DNA of 64,000 nucleotides. Source: Ceratothoa steindachneri (Eukaryota > Arthropoda > Malacostraca > Isopoda > Cymothoidae). Shown here in pieces: positions 31,660 through 44,759 of this stretch. Each line of letters starts with the position of its first letter. The first letter of the stretch is position 1. The stretch spans positions 161,190,048 to 161,254,047 of the forward strand of contig OZ018322.1 in NCBI GenBank assembly GCA_963969495.1, read 5' to 3'. Under the pieces are notes generated by a model. That model was given only the letters and a program-made list of their open reading frames with translations, was not told the DNA's origin and searched no databases. A program made the translations under genes and the position numbers.

Positions 31660-32245
31660 AATTATGGATATTAACAGAAGATATAAAAAGTAATAATAGA
31701 TACGAAGAAAAATGGAAAATTAAAACCAACAGGGGTAAATTTTAAATGACACCCATGTACAGGAGGACCATCTCAGATGTATATGCAGCAAGACAGCGCT
31801 ACAGATACGACAAAGAATGTAAGGTGTTGCACTAACCATTATTTAATCAGGTTAGAAAAAGCACGTACAGAAACAAATGATATACTAATATCAGAACATA
31901 GAATAAACACCGAAAACAAGAAACTAAAGATATCGAACTAAAACTTTATTAACACAAATCCTTAAGAAGAAACACACGGTGGAGCGGCAGTAGTTGTCAA
32001 GCTAGGATTGCAGTACAAAACAATACTAAGATTCTAGTACGCATATTTAGCTATAGATATTAAAATTGAATTAAACAACATTATTGTCGCAACTGGATAC
32101 CAGTCCACCCATGCGCCCCCAATTACCGGTACAAAACTTTACTAAACTATGCAACTATAGGATACCAGTTATTTTGATGGGCGATTTAAACGTCCATTCC
32201 GGGGCTTCTGGGTATAGAAATACAAACAGAGTAGGAAGCCAAAAA
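31660..32245 (+). pseudogene. ORF2 endonuclease start of element E, disrupted by an RT fragment
   Basis: The conserved ORF2 start (ATGGATATTAACAGAAG, 31663-31679) is followed at 31681-31855 by a 175-bp copy of the RT segment at 33340-33515. It is followed at about 31857 by the endonuclease (ISEHRINTENKKLKIS, NTNP, GGAAVVVKLGLQYK, NNIIVATGYQSTHAPP). MGDLNVHSGASGYRNTNRVG (32178-32237) is the GDLN catalytic block. It breaks off at about 32245, where unrelated AT-rich sequence starts. In element H the same part runs without the inserted RT fragment. Confidence 0.7.
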
Positions 32246-32259
32246 TCTTTGGGGTTTGT

Positions 32260-33239
<980 letters not shown>

Positions 33240-33240
<1 letters not shown>

Positions 33241-33820
33241 TGAGGGCTACCTGAACATCCAATTTGGTGACGACGTCACCTACATCATAGTTTGCCCCTA
33301 CAGGAGCGGACCAATGCAAGCTAGAGTGACTGCAGAAGAGATAAAAAGTAATAATAGATACGAAGATAAATGGAAAATTAAAACCAACAGGGCTAAATTT
33401 AAAATGGCACCCATGTACAGGAGGACCATTTCAGATGTATATGCAGCAAGACAGCGCTACAGATACGACAAAGAATTTAAGGTGTTGCACTAACCATTAT
33501 TAAATCAGGTTATAAAAAGTACTTAACTGAGAGGGAAAATCGCGGAAAAAGCGCCCTAGCATAACTGTACACGTTACTTAACGTAAGCATGAAAAGCAAT
33601 AGAAAAATTTATCAAGCAATAGTGCAGTCCACGATTATTTATCCAACCATAGCGACGTATACGATTTCGAGAGATAACCTAGTAAACTCCAAAAAGTCCA
33701 AAACAAAGCCATCTACTTAATAAAAAGCAATAGAAGAGTAGAAAAAAGAAGACTTCGAGACCCGCACACGGAGTCAAAGATAAAGCCACTTAACTCACAA
33801 GCGCATGATACCCTTTATAC
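33240..33820 (+). pseudogene. RT palm to C-terminus of element E
   Basis: LNIQFGDDVTYIIVCPYRS (33250-33306) carries the catalytic DD of the Jockey-type motif (usually FADD). It is followed by EEIKSNNRYEDKWKIKTNR and KMAPMYRR, the thumb-side region. After frame changes come YPTIATYTIS and LQKVQNKAIYLIKSNRR (about 33645-33745), the typical end of Jockey ORF2. The first 175 bases of this thumb segment are duplicated at 31681-31855. Confidence 0.7.
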
Positions 33821-33949
33821 CTTTTCAAACTAGTTAATTTTTACATATATAACATCTAATGACTCATAATGATGCCTGCTGCTGAAAATTATTAAATATT
33901 TGAAATGTCACCCCGAGTTATGGAACGCCTATTTAAATTGGCACCATGC

Positions 33950-35589
33950 CATCTAAATATGAAGCCCATATAAATGGGCACCATGCCACCCAAATATAAA
34001 GTGCCCATATAAATGGGCACCATCCAGGTTTATTATTTTAACATAGAATGATATTGGTTCCAGCATTGAACATGCAATGCCACATCGGACTTTGTACATT
34101 TTGGTTTGCATTTTTTTACAAACTCCACACCTCCGCTGTGTTCCACTCATCAAAATCTTATGATCGATTCTGTCGTACCTTATTGCATCAGGAGTTTTAA
34201 GTGGCGCAAAATTACCACCCAGGCACATCAGCAGGTTTTAGAAGATCTTGTACAACCTCTCTTAGGAAGTCTAGTTCAGGGATGTTATATGGATCTTTTG
34301 GAAAAGAATCTGCCCATTGACAATAAAAACATTTAGAAGAAATCTAATTAGTGGAAAGTACCAGACTTTTTTACGGAATGTGACTATACTTTGCTCGAAA
34401 TTGATCAAAAAACTCCACTCCTCCCATACCTTGATTGTACTGTTGCATTATCGTTGGTTGTGATAGAACTACTACTTTTTTTTTTTTTGACTATCGCTTG
34501 CATTTACACATACTAAGAGATTTGGCCTCCTTTCTATTTGTAGCAACAGTTACATCACTATTTTATTGACAATGGCAAAATACGAAGTTTTTCTTTTCAT
34601 CAATTACCACTTCTGCTTCACCTCTCTCTGCTTTTTCAATATCAGAAAGAGGGGCACCTCTAATCCTATCCCTACAAATGTTACCTGTGTGATTTATATC
34701 TTCTTCCTGGTATAATTCAAGCAGAAGCAGGGTGGTAAAAAAGTTATCTATGCACCCATGACTCCCTTTTGGAACTAGTTCCAATGCCAATGTTTTTACT
34801 ACAGATTCACCAATACTCATACCTGTTTCGCGAGCAGTATCTTGTCCTTCCTATAGCTTGAATTTTGCAAGAAAGCCCTCATGAGAACAGAGGCACCATA
34901 TCTTATACCAAAATCTTACAGGCTTTCCTCGAATAAACTGTTGTAGCCCGTGTCGTCCTTAATAATGCTCCAGTGCTTCATCAATTGACCATCGCATCGG
35001 AAGAGAGTGACAAACTTCTATAAAAACTTTGTTGAATTGCTCAAATAATGGTCTAGCTTTAAAATTTTTATCTCCTACTTGTTGTTTAGTATTATCCACA
35101 AAATATAGGCTTCGAATAATTTCCTCAAATCTATTCACACTTATTCCACATTGAATGACGGCAAGTTTCAAGTATCTGCCTGTCTCGACCAAAAGAGCTG
35201 GCGGTTTGGTACCTGTAAATACAAATGACTATAAGCAATATTTCAATATAAAAAAGGAATTGTCGAGCAATAAGTCATTATTATGAATTCAAAAATGTGC
35301 TCACCATATTAGATCCAGATAACACTAGAATACCCTAGACTTTATAGAGTTCCTTAACAGAAACTGCTAAATTCACTCACCAAGAATTATTGGACACCTC
35401 CATGAAGCAGATGGCTCTCCACAAGTATTTAAATTGTTTACTTCAATATGCGGAGGCTTTGCCCAATATTTCCACCAAAAGCTTTATATTTTCGTGCCCA
35501 ATATCTACACCTCTTCGGCGGGGACATCTACATCGGAGTCCATTACATAATCAGGAGGTTCCAAGGCTACATCAATGCCTGTCGAATTA

Positions 35590-35590
<1 letters not shown>
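33950..35590 (-). pseudogene. piggyBac transposase, main part (element F)
   Basis: Reading on the minus strand: the N-terminal acidic part (DVALEPPDYVMDSDVDVP, 35575-35515), a GILVLSG block near 35330, NRFEEIIRSLYFVDNT (35140-35095), RWSIDEALEHY with the first catalytic Asp (34990-34959), [37 protein letters not shown] with the second Asp (about 34775-34730), IRGAPLSDIEKAERGEAEVV, then YNQGMGGVEFFDQF near 34440. In the last block the third catalytic Asp (GGVD) reads Glu. A Cys-rich C-terminus follows (RRCGVCKKMQTKMYKVRCG, 34140-34080). Several stops and frameshifts break it. Its N-terminal continuation lies beyond element G at 42402-42480. Confidence 0.85.
33955..34025. repeat. short palindromic repeats at the 3' side of element F
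   Basis: CCCATATAAATGGGCACCAT occurs at 33967-33986 and again at 34004-34023, with a degenerate copy just before. Each copy contains the palindrome CCCATnnnnATGGG, and the copies are spaced 37 bases apart. Position just downstream of the transposase end suggests piggyBac subterminal repeats. The element terminus itself was not found. Confidence 0.6.
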
Positions 35591-37015
<1,425 letters not shown>

Positions 37016-37025
37016 TATTTCAATT

Positions 37026-37035
37026 TGGTGTCAGG
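37026..37035 (+). promoter_or_regulatory. candidate primer binding site of element G
   Basis: TGGTGTCAGG, identical to the ten bases at 5769-5778 of element A in the equivalent place. It is separated from the LTR by the (TA)n array, an unusual distance of about 120 bases. Confidence 0.6.
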
Positions 37036-37366
37036 TGTGGGGTTTAACGCTACATCTTTGCAAACACTGGTCTCAGTCGAGTAAAGCATAGTGTTATTCG
37101 TTATAAGAATAGAGTATAGTAGTTTCCTTTTGCTTTAACGATTGCTATCCCCTTTTTTAAAACTTAAGAATCTGGAGTAGCTCAAGGAACTGTTATAATA
37201 ATTTGTTTGTGTATTTTTTTGTGTGATTTTAGTCATGTGTTATCTAGATCTAGAAACCAATTACGAATGGGTCGGTGCCCATATTTACGTAGGCTAATTC
37301 TTTAGAAGGCATAAATCTTATGGCAAGGAATTTAGTTGGTTGACTATTGCGCCCCCAAGTGCAAAT

Positions 37367-38460
37367 ATGACTCAGTTCAAAATCTTTAAAGCGCAAGGAG
37401 AATCTTTGGCACTTTCCGGAAGAGAATTAATTGAGTACTTTCAAGAGGAGCAAAGAAAAGAACGAGAAGAAAAAGAAAGAGAAAGAAAAATCCAACGAGA
37501 AGAAAGAGAAAGAGAAATCCAATGAGAAGAAAGAGAAAGAGAAATCCAACGAGAAGGAAGAGAAAGAGAAATCCAACGAGAAGAATAAGAAAGAGAAATA
37601 AAGGAACGGAACGGAAAAGACAAGCTGAGCTTTACCATCAGATTGAAATGGCTCGTGTAGAAGCCGAAATACAATCAGCCACTTCACGTTCAGAAGCCCA
37701 GCCCAATCTTCCACTTAAGCTCCCCAATTTCAGGGATGGAGAGGATTTCGCACCATTTTTAGCCCACTTCGAAAATGATCCTCGAAATCAATAACATGGA
37801 TCTGGAGGCTGAAGGTGTATTCGGATTACTCCACTGTTAAATTGTAAATTGCGCGAGATTTTCATATCTTTACCATCTGAATGTAAAATTAACTACTGCA
37901 CATTAAAAGCTGAATTATTGGCCGCTCATAATATGACTCCCGATTTCTACCACCAAGAATTTCGAGGAGGTCGTATTAGACCTGGACAGACGTTCAGTCA
38001 ATTTAGATACATTCTTCAGAGGAATTTTAAATTTTGGTTAGAATCCTCAAAGGTTGATCCTAACTACGAGTCCTTAACAGACTTCGTTTTGCGATATCAA
38101 TTTTTGGCGTCTCTCCCGACGGAGATCCGTGCGTTCGTCAAGGATCGTCGGTGCCAGACCTTTAAAGAGTGTACCGAAGAAGCGGATGTATATGCCGCAA
38201 GCCATAGTTTATACCCCAAGGAGAATCGAACTTCTAACCACCCCTCCAACCAGGAAAGAAGGAAGCATTTGCGCCCCTTCCAAGGAAAGCTGACAAAGTT
38301 TCCGGGCCCCGTAAAACCCCAAAACTTCTTTCCCCAAAACCAACAATGGGACACCAAACCTCCCGTTAAGATTTCCTCTCCATCACTCTTCCCGAAGTGA
38401 CCAATCATATGCTTCACCTGTGGTGTAGAAAACCACATGAGCTAGAATTGCCCCCAAAAT
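37367..38460 (+). pseudogene. Gag of element G (coiled-coil, SCAN-like capsid, zinc knuckle)
   Basis: ATG at 37367 opens MTQFKIFKAQGESLALSGRE, followed by a charged coiled-coil with tandem nine-residue repeats of the REEREREIQ type (37450-37600), interrupted by stops at 37524 and 37588. After a frame change come KLPNFRDGEDFAPFLAHFE (37720-37776) and, from 37849, the SCAN-like capsid half (CTLKAELLAAHNMTPDF, RPGQTFSQFRYILQRNFKFW, FLASLPTEIRAFVKDRR, EADVYAASHSLY). The zinc knuckle CFTCGVENHMS-stop-NC lies at 38410-38455. The nonsense codon in the knuckle falls at the same place as in element B. Gag would assemble the particle and bind genomic RNA. Confidence 0.85.
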
Positions 38461-38523
38461 TCTAGACTTAAAAGCGGACAAGCCCACCAAGTTCACCAGA
38501 TTAATGCCACTCCGGCTTCCCCG

Positions 38524-39033
38524 GTGGTGCAGACCCAAGCAGAAACTTCTCCCCCTCCGTCAGGCCACCAGGTAAATTTTATTTTTGGCAAAAGTTCAGC
38601 GGGAACTTTGAAATTTGAGGAGGGCAGCGTGAACGGCTGCCGAGTATCGACTCTCGTCAGGGACACGGGGTGTACGTGTTTCATCGTGTCCGACAAGCTT
38701 TTTCCCCCAGTGGACCCTAACCACGAAAGATTTGTGGTGGTACATGAATACCTTGGGCGGGCGAACCAATTCCCCGTCGTTAGATGTTACCTGCAGTGTC
38801 AATATTATGATGGTTGGGCTGAAGTCATTTCAACACCCATACAATTTTGTTCCGTACTTATAGGACAGAACCCCCAAGTAAGTTCCGACCCTGAGTCCCA
38901 GGCTGCATTTCCTCGAGGCCGAGCTAAGAAAGAAGTCAGAAGCCCGTCCCCATCAGAACCCCGATACCGTCCGAATTCTCGGAGATCCTTAACCAGGACT
39001 TTAGGACGGCACAAAAGTAGTGTGAAGTACTAA
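38524..39033 (+). pseudogene. aspartic protease region of element G
   Basis: The 169-codon frame carries NGCRVSTLVRDTGCTCFIVSDKLFPPV (38629-38710) with an intact DTG triad. YLQCQYYDGWAEVISTPIQFCSVLIGQNPQV follows, then a Pro/Ser/Arg-rich tail. Retropepsins have about 100-130 residues, so the domain is complete. The frame ends at 39031, and the integrase expected next (by comparison with element B) is missing. Confidence 0.75.
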
Positions 39034-39149
39034 CACCCTTATGGGATAAGGCCCAAAACGAGGACACGGAGACTGTCCGTGGACCCCCCCCCCTCCCTAA
39101 AAAGTCCCCCCAACGCGCCCATGGAGATACGTTCGTAGCACTGGAGGAA

Positions 39150-40025
39150 ACATCGGCGCTTGAAGAGGATTACCCCGCGGGGTCCCCTAATGTAATACGG
39201 ACAGTGTGCATCCAACCTGATGCCGATTACTTCCTTCCTTCCCTACCAGGCGAGTCTTTTGAACCTTCTGACCTGGATATCGACGCGCAGCTGACACCAC
39301 ATCAAAAGAGTCAGCTACAAGAACTATTATGTCAGTTCGACGACGTTATTTCAGAGAAGCCTGGATCCGCTACTAGTTTCGAGCATGATATTAAATTAAC
39401 AACTTTAGAACCCGTCCGTTCAAAACCCTATCGCATGCCAATTCATTTACGCCAAGCTTTTAACGCCGAAGTTGATAATTTAATTAGTTTAGACAATAGA
39501 ACCCTCCACCTCTAGTTATTGTTCCCCAATCGTCTCGTCAAGAAACCTGATGGCTCTTATCGGATGTGCATCGACTTCCGGAAGTTAAATTCTGTAACTG
39601 TGTTCGACGCCGAGCCCATCCCGTTGGTAGACCAAAACCTCCACCTTTTTGAAAACGCCAAATTCATCTCACAACTCGATTTGTGCAAGGCGTATTATCA
39701 AATTCTCCTCCGGCCCGATGTGAAAGCATATACCGCCTTTGCAACGGAGAAAGGCTTAGTGGAATTTAAGCGCCTTCCTTTTGGCCTCGTGACTGCTTGT
39801 AGCAACTATAACCCTCTCATGAGAAGGTTGTTAGATGGACTTCCGAATGTATCCTTTTACTTCGATAACGTCTACGTCGCTACTCGCGAATGGAGTCACC
39901 ATTTAACCACCCTGTTAGCTCTCTTCAAGCGACTGCGCGAAAATGGCCTCACCATTAGCCCCAGCAAATGCCATTTTGCCCACGAAACCATAAAATACTT
40001 GGGTTTCAAAATAGGACAAAGCTAG
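39150..40025 (+). pseudogene. integrase-RT linker and reverse transcriptase of element G
   Basis: The linker (QPDADYFLPSLPGESFEPSD, then LTPHQKSQLQELLCQF) aligns with the sequence that joins integrase to RT in element B. RT motifs follow: RSKPYRMPIHLRQAFNAE, a stop near 39513, RMCIDFRKLN (39562), SQLDLCKAYYQILL with the motif A Asp (39669-39712), FKRLPFGLVTAC (39767-39802) and SFYFDNVYVATREW (39852-39893). Motif C is YFDN (GAT AAC, 39864-39869), where YxDD is needed for metal binding. ISPSKCHFAHETIKYLGFKIG closes the palm/thumb, with a stop at 40023-40025. Apart from the Asn and two stops the domain is well kept. Confidence 0.85.
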
Positions 40026-40059
40026 TTAGGTCCCCAAGAAGACAAGATTAAGGCAATCG

Positions 40060-40681
40060 CCGACATGCCCCTCCCGAATACTAAGAAGCAATTAAGATCG
40101 TTCTTAGGATCAGCTTCTTACTATCGGCGATTTGACCCGAATTTCGCTGCAATTTCGGCGCCCCTCAGCACCCTTTTAAAAAAAATTCCTCCGATCGACT
40201 ACGTTGGAATGATGTCGCTGTTTCCCATTTTAATCAGCTCAAGAGTAAGCTCATTTCTGCCCCTATTTTAAAGTTGCCCAACCCGGAAAAATCCTTTGGG
40301 ATTAAGACCGACGCGAGCAACGAGGGAATTGGAGGTGTACTCCTTCAATATTAGGATGACGGAACAAGTCATCCAGTTGCATATGCTAGTCGCCAATTAT
40401 TATTACGCGAAAAGAGATATGCCACTATAGAGAAGGAAGCTCTATCAATTATCTGGGTTATAGAGAAATTTAAAATGTTCTTGATAGGAAAAGTATTTAA
40501 GATAGGAACTGACCACCGCCCGTTGGCCTATATTCGGAATGTACGATACTCCAAGGGCCGAATTATGCGCTGGAGTTTACTCTTGCAAGAGTATCAATTT
40601 AAGATAAATTATATAAAAGGTTCCGATAACCAGGTCACTGACGCACTCAGTAGGAATGCGTTACCAAATAGTGTAGATTAA
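40060..40681 (+). pseudogene. connection and RNase H domains of element G
   Basis: MPLPNTKKQLRSFLGSASYYRRF (40065-40132) is the connection segment. RNase H begins at about 40294 with SFGIKTDASNEGIGGVLLQY (catalytic Asp in TDAS), followed by a stop, then HPVAYASRQLL, YATIEKEALSIIWVIEKFK (catalytic Glu, about 40420-40475), FKIGTDHRPLAYI (Asp, 40496-40535) and GSDNQVTDALSRN (about 40620-40660) with the last Asp. The frame ends at 40681, and no integrase follows in the remaining 400 bases before the LTR. Confidence 0.85.
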
Positions 40682-41095
40682 TTGTATTCGTAGGATTAGG
40701 ATCTCCATGTATGTATATACCGTCTTGTACGACTTAAATTAGATTATCTTGTAATATAATTAGTTAATGTATATGTCTGAATTTTGTGGCTCAATGAATT
40801 TTTTTTCTCGTATGTATATATATTTGTACCCATTAAATTACTTATAAATTATTTTGTCCAATATGTACTAATTTTATATCATTTCATTGCTTCATGCCCC
40901 TATTATTGATTAAGTTTGTATTAAAGGTTAGTTTCCCCTATAATCAAAAGATCAAAATAATCATGTGTATTGAGGTAACACTAGTTAGGTGCATAAGGGG
41001 AAGGCCGGTACAAGAAAACAAGTTTCCCACAACGGAGCTCTGTTGTCCCTTCTCTCATTTTTTTCGAAGTGACAACTTCCCCCGGAATGGAGGGG
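40682..41095 (+). other. 3' untranslated interior of element G with polypurine tract
   Basis: AT-rich noncoding sequence follows the RNase H stop. GGAATGGAGGGG at 41084-41095 directly precedes the 3' LTR start and is the expected polypurine tract for plus-strand DNA priming. No integrase motif was found here in any frame. Confidence 0.7.
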
Positions 41096-42401
41096 TGTGA
41101 TACAACGGTTTTAGGCCGTTTAATTTAAACCGCTATCACATGTTATTTAGAAACACGTTGGTACCCACGAGCATCTTCACCTCGAAGCGGGCGCGTTATC
41201 GCTACCACCTGAGTTAATATTTAACCAAGGAGGTTCACCCCCCCCCTGTTTCGGTTCATGCGCTGACCTCGCCAGATTGAGTTAGGCTTATGGGCAGATA
41301 AAGTATTGTTCTAATGGTGCGGCTGGGCATTCCCTCGAAGCCCTCCCTTGCATTGTCCCCTACGCCAAGTGGATGGCTCGACTATTTATAAGGAAACTTT
41401 ACCAATAAGAGCAGATTCGAGATCCAGATTATCTTGGCGAGACATCCCGCAGATCCGATCTCACCTTGTGCACCAGGGCCCTCTACCTCGAGATCCCTAT
41501 TTTGTCCAGAAGAGGACAATATCCCTTGAGTGCCAAGGTTCGAGCCTTCAAAACGCTAAGTCCACAAGGCCTCCCCTGTTGTTCAGAAAGAGAACACCGT
41601 TAGAACAGCCATTGTTCTTTGAGCCCGTTGACAAGAGAAGGATCTCATCTTCCTTTCCCTGCTGTTCAGAAAGAGAATAAAATTAGAACAGCCATTGTTC
41701 TTTGAGCACGTAGACAAGAGACGGTTCTCCCCCTCCCCCCCCTCTGTTGTTCAGAAAGAGAATAACGTTAGAACAGCTTTTGTTCTTTAAGCCCGTAGAC
41801 AAGAGATGGTTCTCACCCCCGCTGTTGTTCAGAAGAGAACAACGTAAAACAGCCATTGTTCTTCAAGTCCGTTCGTCGAAAAACGGTTCTCATTATCAAG
41901 ACGTCACGTCAAGATCATTTAATCCTTTCCCTTCGGCTGGAACTCGCCAGCGGACCGAAGATTCCTTTACGTCGCCTTCCTCTGCACAACAACTTTTAAT
42001 TACGTGAGCTGAACATTACCTTTGAGTATTTAACCTTTTTGTCAACTTTACCATGTGCTTTAAATGGTTTAGCGAACCATCATATCCATTTAATTTTTAT
42101 TTGTTTTACCTTTTTAAATCCCTCCCAAATCTTAATCCTCGGATTAGCCAGATTTCCCACGACCCTTTCCATTCTCTGTTTATGTCAATATTTTCCGTTT
42201 TGTGTGTGTTGATAGTTTTATTAATAAAACTTTATTTTATTTATGATAGCCATATTATTATCCTTGAGCTCCGGTCCACTTCTTAAGCATATTGAAGATA
42301 AATAATATCGGTCAACCAGATAACCACGCACTCTAAATATAAGTGAATAGTTCCCTCAACAAATAGTTATATATGGTATATCGTCGAGAGTCCATTCTAC
42401 G
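41096..42401 (+). repeat. 3' LTR of element G
   Basis: Starts TGTGATACAACGGTTTTAGG and ends GTCCATTCTACG at 42401. Compared with the 5' LTR the final ACA is missing, and the next bases (CTTCTTTTCCTC) belong to piggyBac F. It carries the same 80-bp tandem array (about 41574-41890). No target duplication could be matched between the two outer flanks, perhaps because the 3' edge was trimmed. Confidence 0.9.
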
Positions 42402-42480
42402 CTTCTTTTCCTCATCATTATCAGACAATGTGTGCAGATAGGCAACAGCATCTTCTACATTCACAATAAGCCTACCGAAA
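42402..42480 (-). pseudogene. piggyBac F transposase, N-terminal fragment beyond the Gypsy insertion
   Basis: The minus strand reads GRLIVNVEDAVAYLHTLSDNDEEKK and stops exactly at the edge of the 3' LTR of element G. The matching continuation on the far side of G (35590 downward) is STGIDVALEPPDYVMDSDVD. Together they form the acidic N-terminal region typical of piggyBac transposases. Upstream of 42480 the reading is lost, so the start codon or an earlier exon was not found. Confidence 0.7.
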
Positions 42481-43400
42481 AATATTGTTTTAATAATTTA
42501 ACAACAAAGAAAGTTTATATATACCTAAATATATATTTACAGTAACATAACATTTCTGAGTATTAAGCCTAAGTAACACATATAATGGAACAAAAGGTAC
42601 TGTGAAAAAGAAACTAACCTGTATAAACTAAACTATTTTCCTCATTGTGCCCATTAAAATGTGCAGCTACATTCAATGAGCTACAAAATTATATTATTAA
42701 AACTAAAGGCAGTGTTTAGGTGTCTATATCATTAATTCATCACTTGGGAATACAGTATCAACCGTACATAGTAGTAAATTACACTGGTCAACTCACATTT
42801 TTCATCCTTACTATACTTTTCTAAATGCTTTTTCCATGTTGAATCTGAATCTGCCTTTGGTTTTGCTTTAGCACGTACCGTTTTTAAGATATGGGAAAAA
42901 TAGAAAAATGGCCGCCTGCGATTATAAAATTTAGTATATTACTGGTATTGCTCTATTGCATGCATTATTTTTGTCCTGCTAAGATGAGAAAAATAGATGC
43001 TTTGTGAGTTTGTGCTGGTTATAGGGGGTATAGAGAAGAATTCACTTACATTTGTAACCCGCATGCATACTTTGCGAAATTATTTATGTTTCTGTTTTAT
43101 GCTTTCAAGGTCCTCGTGTGATGTCCATTTTCTAAGCTGCTCATTTGCGTTGATCATAAGAGGCTTCCAAATATTTCCCCAAAGCAATAACAATGCCTCG
43201 AGAGTGCAAAAATATTCGGATAAATTCTGTTATGTGTATGGGTATTTTACAAAAAAATCACAATAGCGGACATACACAAATGATATAGAGAAAATAAACA
43301 AACTCTACTTCGGTTGCCATCTGGGTGAGCAAGCTAAGGCATGGGCACCACACTAAATTTGTACTTCTTGCTCTAATAGATTACGTGACTGCATTAACAA
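42481..43400. other. AT-rich spacer, no recognised gene
   Basis: Probably includes the 5' end of piggyBac F, but its terminal repeat was not recognised. The plus-strand ORF at 42997-43266 has no known motif. Confidence 0.4.
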
Positions 43401-43431
43401 AAAGAAAGCTTGAATACCCTGCGCTGTTGCT

Positions 43432-44750
43432 ATGATATGGAGAGAGCCGACAGATCATCTCGAAGATTGCTATTTCTGTAGTGTGACCAGAAAAGAGTTT
43501 TCTACAAATAATAAACACGAAATTGTTTATCCAACCATAAATTTGGCATGCAGACCAGTTCCACCTGATGTATTTTTGCCAATTTTAGTTTCATCTGATG
43601 ATGGCCACGTACCTGATGATATCAGTTCTGATAGCAGTACTGAAGGTGCATGCACATTAGATACGGACGTTGAAAATGAGGATAATAACTTTGATCCAAA
43701 GTTACTTACTAAGGAATATTTGAATGTTCTTGTCAGAAATTTATCATTGCCAAAGAGAAAAGCAGAACATCTAGTATCTTGACCTCGGGAAAAACTTTTA
43801 CTCGAGAAAAATGTACATGTGAGTTACTTTAGAAAGCGTAAGCGTGATTTAACTTCATTCTTCACAGTTAATGGACCTCTTTGCGACTGCCATGATATAA
43901 ATGGATTGTTCGAAGCCTTGTAACTGACATATGAGGCGTCTGACTGCCGTCTCTTTATTGATGCTTCTAAGACAAGTCTCTTCACCTTAAGGAGGCATAA
44001 GATAATATGAATATTCTTCTTAAAGCCATTTAAATGTCATAGGCATGCTTATGGGTATGCGAGGAGGATTTACTAAGTACTGTTGCTTCATCTGCTTGCG
44101 GGATAGCTGTGCCGCTGCAAAACATTATGACAAGCGTGAATGGCCATATCAATCTACATATGAGCCTAGATTAAGCAGTGTTCAGTCTGCCCCCATGGTA
44201 GAATCTAATAAAATATATCTGCCACCTCTTTATTTGAAACTAGGTCTAATGAAAAACCCTTGTGAAATCAATGGCTAAGGACAATTCTCATTGATTCCAA
44301 TATCTGTGCCAAAAATTCCCACAACTGAGCGCGGCAAAACTAAAGGAAGGCATATTTGTGGGACCACAAATCAGAAAACTTTTAGCAGACCCTGACTTCG
44401 AGAAGACCCTCACTCCTCTTGAAGTAAATGTATGGCTATCCTTTAAGTGGTTATGAGCAAACTTTTCGTGCATCACCAACTCACCTGCATAATGGAGATG
44501 GCATAGAAAACCTTATTCAATCTTATAAAGAAATCGGATGTGCTATATGTCACTTAAAATCCAGTTCCTGCATTTGAACCTAGACTTTTTTTAGAAATTC
44601 TTGGAACCAGAAGTGAAGAGTAAGGATAACGTTTTCACCAGGATATCAAGTCAATGGAAACTCGCTTTCAAGGATTTTGGAAGTAAACCATGGTGGGAGA
44701 TCATTGTTGGATCTTGTATCGTGAAAATCTTGACAAAAAATTCAAAGGTA
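43432..44750 (+). pseudogene. broken copy of a multi-copy metazoan protein of unknown function
   Basis: Segments in order are CYFCSVTRKEFSTNNKHEIVYP with a Cys pair, an acidic linker (DDGHVPDDISSDSSTEG), YLNVLVRNLSLPKRKAEHL (to the stop at 43780), SYFRKRKRDLTSFFTVNGPLCDCHDINGLFEAL, CRLFIDASKTSLF, then FTKYCCFICLRDSCAAAKHY and LPPLYLKLGLMKNPCEI (44070-44275), VGPQIRKLLADPDFEKTLTPLE and MSLKIQFLHLNLDFF (about 44550-44590). From memory, this arrangement belongs to a protein annotated as uncharacterised in many animal genomes, often in many copies, which suggests a transposon origin. The piece between the SLF and FTK blocks is missing. There are several stops and frame changes. Function is unknown. 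Confidence 0.6.
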
Positions 44751-44759
44751 AATCCCATG

